Shown here piece by piece: positions 22,264 through 34,200 of a stretch of 64,000 nt of DNA. The notes beneath the pieces are model-generated. The model did not search any database and was not told where the DNA came from. It worked only from the letters and a program-made list of their open reading frames with translations. The DNA is from Pogostemon cablin. Its lineage: Eukaryota; Streptophyta; Magnoliopsida; Lamiales; Lamiaceae. The position numbers were made by a program, and so were the translations under genes. The stretch lies in the NCBI GenBank assembly GCA_023678885.1, contig CM042972.1:11800501-11864500 (forward strand), in the 5' to 3' direction. Positions within the stretch are counted from its first letter, which is position 1, and the number at the start of each line of letters is the position of its first letter.

Positions 22264-25200
22264 CTAACGAAGCAAGGGAGAAGGTGAATGTAGATCTGTA
22301 TTGGCAGTTGTAGAATTGATATCAGGGTTTGATGTTGAGGTATCAGTGTTGGTAAGAAAGGTAGTCGAGTCGTCGAACTTCCAGTCTGTTAGATAGCCAG
22401 GTCTTGAAGAGACTGCAGCCACCTCGATGTCTCCGGAAAGCATGGCCACAACACGAGACATTGCAGGCCGTAAACCTGGGGATGCCTGAGTGCATAGAAG
22501 GGCAACACCGATTATCCTTCTCACTTCGTTGGCATAGTACTCATGCAAAGTTCGGTCGACCAGCTCGATTTCCCTGTTGTTTTCTCGAAGGTTCCAAGCC
22601 TGAAATAGCATATCCAATATTGATTACGGCCATGAGTAGCTTTTTGATTGGTTACTTGCCTTAGAATATGAACCAATGATATTGTCATAGTTTTTCTATG
22701 CTTGGTTTGAGATAATTATTGGAAATTAAATAAAGAAAGCTCCTCAGTCTTCAAAGATCATGGGACGGACGAATAAGTAATTTTAAGCTGGTATGGATGT
22801 ACAACATAAAAGGTGATGTAGGCTGGTATTTTATTTGTTTAGAAAACATTCTCCAAAGAGGTTAAAGCAATGGGACGGACGAATAAGTAATTTTAAGCTG
22901 GCATGGATGTACAACATAAAAGGTGATGTAGGCTGGTATTTTATTTGTTTAGAAAACATTCTCCAAAGAGGTTAAAGCAAGAGGACTTACCCATTCAAGA
23001 AGATATACCCTATCTTCATCTTCCAAACTGTGGTCAGAATTGGATCTTCCACTGATGATCTCCAGAGCTACGACTCCGAAACTGAATACATCAGCCTTTT
23101 CTGTGAGATGTCCGCGCATGGCATATTCTGGTGCCAGATACCCACTTCATGAAATTAAGCACAAAAGAAATAAGCCAACTGGAAGATGTAGTAAAAATAT
23201 GAAATTTGTGAATAATATTTACGTTGTGCCTGCAACTCGAGTGCTTATGTGCGTCTTTTTGTCATCATATAATTTGGCCAATCCAAAATCTGAAATTTTA
23301 GGGGTGAGGTCAGAATCAAGCAGAATGTTGCTGGCCTTCACATCTCTGTGAACAACTCGAGGCCGTGATTCCTCGTGAAGGTAAGCGAGTCCCCTTGCTA
23401 CTCCCAAGCATATTTCGTAACGTGTTCCCCAGTCAAGGTATAGACTTTTATTACCTGTTCAATCCATTGAATAACATCAATTCGACGTTCAAATAAACAA
23501 AATCTTGAGGAACATAAAGACAGGAGCGGATTGTGATTTACCAGTTCCAAATAAGAGTTGATCAAGGCTCTTGTTCTCGAGAAACTCATAAACAAGCAAC
23601 CGTTTATCTCCCTCAATGCAGCAACCATACAATTTCACCAGGTTACGATGCTGAACAGCAGATATAGTGACAATCTCTGCCAGAAACTGACTCTTTCCTT
23701 GATGTGAAGCCACAGATAATTGTTTAACAGCAACTTTTCTACCATCTCCAAGTTCTCCCTGTTCTCAATACAGTGAACATGTAGCAGAATTATATTAACT
23801 TCAGCACAGAAGAAAAAAATTATACATAATTCAGTAAGAGCTATAGTAATTCAAATAATTAAGAAACAGAATAGCATAATTTCTAAATTTCAGATGCAAT
23901 GTACTATCTACTCTTTTTCCTGTTTTTCTTTTCTTTTCAAAGATGACTTGAAAGAGTATTTACCTTGTAAACAGGACCAAATCCTCCCTCTCCAAGCTTA
24001 TTACTAGGATTGAAGTCATCTGTTGCAGCTCTAAGTTCAGCATAACTGAATGTGTAAGGTCGAGCATCAAGCCCTAGTAATTCTGCAAATCGTAGAAACA
24101 CATTTTAATATTATGTTTTGAAGGATTGAATCTTGGTTTCTTTTATAATATTGTCATTCCAAGAGATGGACACATTTAACTTTTTTTTTTCCTCTCATTA
24201 TTTATCAATCCAAAATGAGCACTATAAAGTTGTAAAAATGTAAGCAAATGCTGTGTGTTAAATAAATGGTTATGCTCAAAAAAGTAGATTAAAAAGGGTG
24301 GAAAATGTCAGAAGTAACCGATTCACCTGAATTTAATTTTTCCAAAAATAAAAGGTATAGCTCACATTGAAGAAAATCTGTCATAAGAACTACTTACCCT
24401 CATCCTCAAAGTTTTTCTGCCTTCTTCTTCTTTGAACCACAAAACCCACTGCAAATAGAGAAAGCAAACTCACAACTGCAACTGGAACAACAATACCCAC
24501 AATAAGACCGGCCCGGTTCTTTTTTCCACCAGGGGGGTTGTTGGAAACACTTGGGCGAAAGTCTGCGATGAAGTACGTGATCAATATTGGAAAAGTATCC
24601 ACAAAAAAAAAATAATAATAATAATAATAACCTCGAAATTGGTATGAGTTTTCTGAATATTTACATACTTGGTATTACACTTATTGCTGAAATTGAAGGT
24701 CCATAAGTAGCTTGCTGAGGTACACAGCAGGTACCCTTTCCTGCCCAAAACAGATGGATCTCAAAATAGTTTTCAGTCACAGTCACGTTGAATTGCCTTT
24801 CAGTAGCTCTTAAAGAGACCCCACCAGCTTCTCTTCGAATGTCAAAATTTTTTACCCTTAGATTCCCCTGGATACCACACAACACGGGTTTAGAGAATAT
24901 CCAAATGGACAAAATTATGTATAGATGATTGAATCATTGAAAGGCTCATTAGAATATTGTGAAATATCTACCAAGAAAGGGACAAACTTATTACAATCCC
25001 TTCAATTGGTGGTGGTAATATCTGGATCTGGATCCTCCTGCTTGTGAGCACATTGATTCCAACAATATATAATGTTGAATCCGCACCCACTTTTGTGCAC
25101 AGCAGAGGATCCATATCTAATACCTTACTTGAATAATATCATTAAAGGAACCTTTTGAATACAGTTCTAATCTTACACAGACCTGAATATATATATCAAA

Positions 25201-28200
25201 CACTCGCCGTCCAAGACTCTCCCAAGTCCTAGTGCCTCGGATTGCTGACTCTGAAAACTGGAGTCTTACAGTATAATTACCATTTTCAAGGCTTAAGCCA
25301 TAGTATCTTAATGATCCAGCTGAAATCCTAGAAGTTTGGAACAACTCCGAGTCCAAAGTATTTGTAAATTGTGATGATGACCTGGATATATATTGTGGGC
25401 TAGGGTTATCAACATGCAAACCAGCATTGCTAACTGCCCATCTCTGTGCACTGGTCACATAATATGTTGCTGGACCAAGAGGCTCATCCTCCTTTTCATA
25501 TACGATCTGATTAGAAGACGTAATCTGAGGACCACCACATTTTATTGCAAAGTTGGAATCTGCAAACCATTGTCAGGAAAGAATCTCTCAATTGACAATA
25601 ATATTAACATGAAAAACTCAAATATGCCCCCATGCATTTTAATCTCTACATTTTTGCTCTTGTATCATTTTTTTTTTTTTTGTATCAGCGTGCAGTTCTG
25701 TTTTAATCTGTTACCCACCTTAATTAACAAGGCAAGGAAAAAAAAGTTAGTGGGCAGAATAGAAATCAAAGGTGCAGTTCAAAAGTCCAAAAATTGAAAG
25801 TGCAACGGGATGAAGATATCAAATTAACTTTGTAAGACTGAATTTAAATTAGTAACATATCAAACTTCAGCATGATGCATTCTGAATCTTATTCTCATTT
25901 TTTGACATTTCAGAGAAGTGCATCAGTTAAAATGCAGTCTCGCCTTTGTGAGAGAGAGTAGGCCACATGCTTTTGTTTTACTAGAATTCTACCTATTTCT
26001 CTGAATACAGAACAAATGCATGCATGACCTTAAAATTAGGAATGCAAACAGGCGGACTCTGTTCAGTCAATACATTTTTTCAAGTGGCAGTTAAAAAAAC
26101 TTTAGAAGAGAGTTAGATCAAGACTTGAATGATACTTTTATAAATGTATGTTAAGATTGCATGGAAAGTTTTACTCACATTTCATATGGATATTTAAGGA
26201 TTCATAAAACTTACAAAGTGGTCGCCCTCGATTGCAGGGAAAGTTCCTCTGAAGACAGTCCAAACCAGAAGGCAAAGCACTATAAGGCAGAAAAGATTAA
26301 TTATGACCTATATACATGGAGATAACATAGAATTCTACAAATGAATGGTGTATATAAATCTAACAAGCACCTGCTGTTAGAGCCTTGAATGGTGAAGTTG
26401 TTGGATACCAAATTTCTGCCGAAGAAATATTTTGATGATGAAAAACATGTCAGAAGAAAATGAATGTGCTAAACATAATTATGAATTTAACGAGCAAAGT
26501 AATTGTTCAACCATACAGTTGTAAGTTTTGTGGGCTAACCCAAGATGGAAAACTCCCGGTTAATTCGTTGTATGATAAATCTCTGCAAGTAAATAACATG
26601 ATGCTAAGCAATAAGTATTCATGGCTTCCTACTGAAAGTGAAACTTGAGTCTTTTCCGTGATAAGAAACTTGAGATGTTATGGACACATCACCTTGTTTT
26701 TCATTAATATAGAAGAAAAAGAGAATATAAATGCATAAATCATGAATACTAACATATTCCGGAGTGATGGACTCTTCTGAAATGGTAGTACACCTGTTAA
26801 CTTGTTACTACCAAGAAACCTGAAGCATGGAAAAGGCAAAAATAAGTAGCTCTCTTATCTTGCTTTAGTTTAGGGTGGGTGGGGGTGTGAATTTTCATAA
26901 AATGTTTCAATCATAAGGAAGAAGTTCATAAATAATTACAAATTTGTAAGAGAAGTGTGATTGAAAACCGAATCTGGAATTGTTCCAGTCAAATTGTTGA
27001 AGCTTAAGTCCCTGAAACATAGGAGTATCACAGTATGGGTTAGTACAGCAAATATAAATACATAACTCGAAGAATACAATTTGTCTTTTAACTTTTAACT
27101 AAAGAAACTTCCAATTTTTGTATACATTTTAGAATTGAAAATTTCAAGTAGTAATGTTTCAATCGGCCGTAAATTCAGTCTCAAGGTCACCGCAAAATTA
27201 ATAATTTGATAGGGAAACATCACATGACAGAGAACCAATGCATGAGTTCCAATGACTTTTAAAATAAAATTATGACATATTGAAACAAATTTGATTTTTT
27301 ACAGGACAAAATATGACCGCAAAATTAATAATTTGATAGGGAAACATCACATGACAGAGAACCAATGCATGAGTTCCAATGACTTAAAATAAAATTATGA
27401 CATATTGAAACAAATTTGATTTTTTACAGGACAAAATATGAGACTGCTCCCATAATTAGATAACTAATATTGCAACTTTCCCATCAAGGATCCAGATAAG
27501 ACTTCAGGAAGTCAGTGCAATTGTAATACTTACAGTAGCGTCAAACTCTGAAATTCACCAAGATAAGAAGGTACAGAACCAGAAATGTTATTATTCCTCA
27601 AGACTCTGCCAAACCGATGAATCATGTACATTATTTGTCAATGAAAGACAAATGAAACACAAGCTAATTTACCGACAGAGTCAGATGCATGGATTTCTTA
27701 CAAGGTAGACAGAGACTTCATATCTCTGAGGAAGTCCAGTGAAGAGCTACCATTAGATAGATCGCTTATTCTCCTAAGGATTTCGATACATGATCATAAA
27801 GATTAGCTTCTGTAAAGCACCAAGAGAAAGTAAGTACAAAAAGAGAAGAAATGTCGAAACTCACAAGTCATTCAACAAGGTTAAATTGGAAAATGTTGGT
27901 GGTATTGGACCTTCAAATGAATTTCCTTGAAACCTCCTATAAACACATTGCAAAAGGATCAACCATAAGCCACAAAAATAAGAGGCTCGAAGAAATTTTA
28001 GTGAGTACCCGTCATAATTAATAGCTTATTTTCCTATTAACCAAATTTGTAGGACATAAACAGACAAGGAAGAATTTTGTCTCACAGTTGAACGAGGTTT
28101 GACCAAGTTCCCACAAAATCCGGTATCCGCCCTGTGAGCTCATTGTCTGAAGCCCAACTGAACCCAGCAACCAATATCAAATAATATGCTATCAATAGTT

Positions 28201-31200
28201 GGATTAATTTATGAATGTATGTTTCATTTTCTAAAATAGAGAAAAGAGATATCTTTTCAACTCTTACACTCTTTCCAATCTTCGTAGATCAGCAAATGAT
28301 TCAGGTATTGGACCACTAACTCCAGCACTGTCAAAGTATCTGCAATGATTATGAGCAAAATAACATGAAAAAAATTCAGTCTGTACATTTTTCCTGAAAC
28401 TACCTAAAACTAGTGGTCCAAGATTCACAAGGAAAGTGCTACTTAGATCAGTAATTGATCCATCACAGTTTGCATAGGAAAACATTGAATAGTGAAACAA
28501 GTGATTCAAGTAGCAAGTCCACATGAATTTTCATAATCTTCTTAGCTACGAAGGGCTTACATTTCTGTTAACCTCAATAAGTTCCCAAGTTCTGATGGTA
28601 AAGGGCCAGAGAAGTTGTTTGTGCCAAAAGATCTGCAGATGTTAAAATACATGAATGTGCATCATTATATAACATAGTGAGAAAAAATTTCGAATAAATG
28701 TCTTTAATAAATAATTATATACTTACACTATTGATCCAATAATTGCTAGTTAAAAACTAGTATTAAAAATAAAATAAAAAAGATAAATGGAAACTCACAA
28801 TGATCTTAAGTCAGTGAGCAGTCCAAGTTCCCTCGGAAGTTCCTCTGATAAAGCATTTATGCCAAGGGTCCTAACAGTAGAAAATCCGAATTTTCAAGAT
28901 TTTATCTACGCAAACTCATTGTCTTGTTTTAAGAATTAAGAATAACATATAATGAATAAACAAAGATGTAATACATGTACTGCATGCGAGTGAGATTTCC
29001 AATGGATGGAGGGAGTGGACCTGTCAAATAATTTTGGCCCAAGTTTCTGAAACGAAATGAGTATGTGATTAGTGTTGCAGTAATATTGTGGAGTAATTGG
29101 AAGATGTAATCATGAACAGTAAATTAATGATATCAACGGCCTAAACTAAACTTACAGATTAGTGAGAAAAGTCATGTTCCAAAGATCATCCGGTAATGGT
29201 CCCTGAACATCCATTGAATAAACCCGCCTGCAAAATCACGATGGGATACAACAATCAACAATCAGGTCAACTCTTTCACTAAAATTGATATCTATATGAG
29301 TTACAAACAGAATCCCTAATTCATCATCATCACACATAAATTCGAACAACATACAGAGCAGTGATACGGCAAGTGGAGTTGTTAGCAAAGGAGCAGTCGC
29401 ATTTGATGCCCGGATTGAGGTTGTCAATTTGAGTTGAATCAATGGCAACGCCGCTGCATAAAATGCCAGAGATGTTCCAATCAGGTGTTGCGGAAATCCC
29501 CCATCGCTCGAAGATTCTGTTCAAAGCTCTCCCTGTAAATCAAATTGAAAGGACTGTCAATATGCTTTTCCAGAAAAATTGACTGCATTTTACACTGGAG
29601 AAAAGGGGAAAAGGGGGGTTAATAATGAATTTGAATGTATGACAAATGATCATGACAGTGTTTAATGATGAATTTGCAGAAAAGAAGAAGCAGAAGGCAG
29701 GTTGAAGCCGTACGTAGTGGATTGCTTCACTTTTGTTTCGGCGGGGAATTGAATTGAACTAAGCTTACAATGCAGGGGAATTTATATACTCTCTCCGATT
29801 GGCGCTTTTTTTTTTTTTCTCACTTGTGTTAAAAAAGTTTTTCTTTTGTTCATCGGAAAAATATAAATTTTGCTATTTTGCATCTTTTTTTAAATACATG
29901 GAATCTACACACATCACTACTATACTACACCCTGCGTTTGCTCCAAAGATGATAATTTTTCCATTTTAGTCGTCCGTCCAAAGAGAGTCATTTCATTTTT
30001 TACACACATGGGACCCACACACTCACTAATACAACTAAAATATGGGGTCCACACTCCCACTAATACAACTATCCACTACACATTAAATAACAATACTCCT
30101 TAATCAACGTGCACAAAAGCAAAATGTCCACTTTTGGGCGGACGGAGGTAGTATTTAATATATGAGTCTCACACACTTCACTAATACCTCTACGGGTCTG
30201 GATCTTTTGTGCCACTTTGGTGTGACATCTCTTCTAACACTTCGTTGGATGAGTGACACGTAAGAGAGAGAAGGGAAACTATACCCAAAGTCAACCAGTC
30301 AACCCTTTGAGCAAGGGATTGGATTTCTCCTAGGGATGTCAACGGGCCGGGTCTGGGACGGGTACCCAACTACCCGGACCCGGCCCGTTTCAATAGTGCC
30401 CACCCCGGACCCGTACGGTCTCATTTTATAAACCCAGACCCAAACAGGAGTGGTCCGCCCTGCCCCGTTCTCCTTTTTTTAAAAAAAAAAGGATTTTAAT
30501 ATTTTTAATATTTTTTTTGAAATTTTTTTATTTTATTTTTTAATTTTATGTGCACTCATAAATCACTAACTCTCTCACTTCATTATTTTCCATAACTTCA
30601 AATAATAATTATATCAAAAAAATAAAAATAAAATATAAATAATAATAATAATAATCATAAAAAATTAGTAGTAAATTATTAGAATTTTAAATGATTATTA
30701 AAATAAAAATATATAATATTTATATTTTACGGGTCAGGCAGGGCCGGACCGGGTACCCGCGGGTCTGGGATAATACCCGGACCCGACGGGTTTCAAAACG
30801 GGTCCGGGACGGGTCTGCCCCGTTTTCAGTTCGGGGCGGGTGTGGGCCGGCCCATATAGTGCGGGTCGGGCCCAAATTGACATCTTTAATTTCTCCACCC
30901 CTACACGTGTCATTCCATAAGTAGATGTTATAGGAGATGTCACACCGATGTATCATGGAATATCCCGTGCCTAAGTGAATGTATACCTATTGAGCGGATG
31001 GAGTGAGTATTTTTTATATTAAATTAAATGAAGTGACTAGTGAGTTTTATTCGTTTTAAATTTTGAGGGAAAAAAAATCTCTTTAATTTAAAAATAATTT
31101 TTCAAAATTACAATATGAAGATGTGAGGTGGAAAGCCGTAAGCTTATGTTAATTGTGAATTTAGATTGTATTTGAATTGAGTTATTTCAAATTCAATTAA

Positions 31201-34200
31201 TTTGAAAGTGAATTAATTTTAGATTGTATGGATTTTAAATCAATTCATTTTAATTATATTATTATTTTGATGAATTATAAATTTATGAAAGGATTTTCAA
31301 ATTCATAATTTAATAATTATTTTTTAATTTTTAAATAATATTTTATTTATGATAATAAAAATAATAATTTTTATTATATTAAAGACAAAGTCTCTTGTGA
31401 GACGCTAATTAGGTAAGACGGTTTGTGAGACGTGTTAAAGTATGTCTATTATTTAGATAAAGTATGTTTAATGGTTGTTAAAGTATGTTTTCTAAAATAT
31501 GTTAGATTATGTATTAAAGTATGATTTTAGTGTGTTATAATTTAATTTATTATTGACATACTTTAACTGTAAATAAGCATATTTTATCTATGAAATAAGC
31601 ATACTTTAGTGATGGGTCGACTCATCTCACAAATTACCTGTCACAAGAGAGTATCTCAATATTAAAAATTAAAATTTTATTTAAAAATATATATTATTTT
31701 TTGGTGGGAGGATTGAGGTTTTTATACGTTTGGGGATGGGGGGTGAGTAGTAGGGCCGTAGGGGGTTAAAATTTAAAATAATAATAATAATAATTAAAAA
31801 ATAAAAATTTATTTTTATTGGTTTATCAATTTTCATTTTTAAAATATTAAAATATTTTTTTGTTCATAATGGAAGGATTTCAAATGACACGGTTTAGTAA
31901 TTATTTGAAAATTCCCCAAAATAAGTAAAAAATATCAAATTCAAATCAATTAATTTGAAATTCATTCATTTAAAATTTTAAATTTATAAACTTATTGATT
32001 TCATTTTTACCCAAACATAAATGTGATCCCTCCCTCAAAACCTTCTATCTAAAGACAACCTTATTGCTTTTTTAAATTTGTGAGATGTAAATGTATTAAT
32101 GGTTGGTTGATTTTGAGGAATTCGAATCTTAATTGGTGCATTTGTTTTAAATTTTATTTTTTTTATACTTCAATAAATTATTCAATTTAATTTTTGGGAC
32201 TTATTTATTTTAATATTAATTCATTAGGCTTTTCAATTCTCAAAATTGACAAAGTCTCTTGTGGGACTTTATTTACTTAGGACGGTTTGTGAGATGTGTT
32301 AAAGTATGTTTATTATTTTAATAAAGTATGTTTAATGATTGTTAAAGTATGTTTTCTAAAGTATGCTGGATTATGCATTAAAGTATGATTTTAGTGTGTT
32401 ATAATTTAATTTATTATTGACATACTTTAATTGTAAATAAGCATACTTTATCTATACAATAAAAATACTTTAGTGATGGGTCAACCCGTCTCACATCCGT
32501 CTCACAGTCTCAAGAAAGTAACTCCTCAAAATTATTTTTAATCTTATTTAACTGAATCTAATTATTTGACTTATTTATTGGTTAGTAAATACAGTAGACA
32601 ATCACTTTACAATAGGAGAGGGTAGAAGAAGAATGGATATATAACAAAATACAGAAAGGAAAATTTTCATATAAAGATCCAAATTTTACTTTATGTCTCA
32701 CTTTTGGATTTCATTTTAGGATTGTCTCATTTGAAGGTTTAATTTTAATTTTTTTTTCAAATTAAGACTTGTCTTAATTTTATTTTTTTTTACAAATTCA
32801 ATATAAATTATAGAAAAATATAAAATATTAATAAAAATGACATATTTTAATTTTATAATTTAATTTGAAGGTGTATAATAATATTTTTAAACTATGTTGT
32901 ATGATGTAAAATGAGAAAATAAATTTCATTGTAAGTCTTAAAATGAGAACAAATTAAAAAACATAAAAATTAGACCCTAATTTGAGAAAAATATCTAAAT
33001 TTAGACCTTAATTTGAAACACTTATAAAATCGGGTCTTAATTTGAGACCTAAACTAAAAATTAGGTCTTCCTATGAAATTCTTCCAAAATAAAATAATAG
33101 AAGCGAGGGATCTTCTAACTCCTTTTGCAGAATCTTTGACTGTTAAAAGAAGCAAAGCCGAGTAAAGGTAAACTCTTCCTGTAGGAAGAAACACACTTCG
33201 ATAATGATCTGATTTAGGCAGATATTCCCAAAAGTAAACGACTTCTCGTTTTCGATAAGGACAACAACGTTAACGCAGGAACTCCGTTAAACTAAAGGAA
33301 GACGTAGGACTTGATCAAACCAGACTATGAACTGTGCTCTTTGTGTTTGCATGAGTGCTTGATGTTATGATGGAATGCATGTGGACACTCTATTTATAGG
33401 CTCGAAAGACTATTCTTTAACTAATGCTGATGGACGCAACTTGTGGGACGAGGCGAAATTATCAAAGCGTGGGCATTTGTCCCCACCACGTGCGTTGACT
33501 ACGAGGTGTCCAGATACTCTCCCCCACCTGTTCTTGACTTGAGCGTTCAGATACATTGTATGATTAAGGATGTAAGCAAACCGAATATCACCAGGCTCGA
33601 GTTCGGCTAGTTTATATTTTGCTCGATTTGAATATTGATAAATATTTAGGCTCGAGCTCAACTCGTTCAAAAAATGGTGAGTTCGCGAACTGTTCGAGTT
33701 CAACTCAATAAAAGTTCTATAATAATAATTTATGTTCAAGCTCGAATTTGAGTTCGGCTTCGAGATCGTTAGAGCTCGAGTTTAGTTTTGTTAGAGCTCG
33801 TTTATATTAAGTTCTATCGAGCCTCTTAATTAATATGTTCGCAAATAGGCTCGAGAGCTCGTTAACGAATAAGTTCGCGAACTTTGAGCCAAATACTAGT
33901 AGGCTCTAGTTCGGCTCGACAAGTTTTTCGAACTTGATATTCGGGCTTAGTTCGGCTCGTTTAACTTAAAAAATAATTCAAACGAATATTTTATCGAACC
34001 AAGACCCAAATAGCTCACGAATATCTTGGTTTGGTTACATGATTCATATCTCTTGCAGAGAGGATCTGGGCCTCATGAGCACAATTTGATTAGGCTTGAT
34101 TCCAAGTATGATCCGACTTTTGTCCAAAAATTATATTGACTACTACACCGAGGCCCAAAGTCCACAACTCACGAGCATGACTGCGGTGAGCGCGTGTGTC

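Noticed and set aside
29533..29780. A closer first exon for the receptor kinase
   Set aside because: No ATG followed by a signal peptide and a phase-matching donor is present here, whereas 36615-36759 supplies both.
30691..30956. GC-rich open frames on both strands
   Set aside because: They come from the CCCGGACCCG subterminal repeats of the hAT-like MITE.
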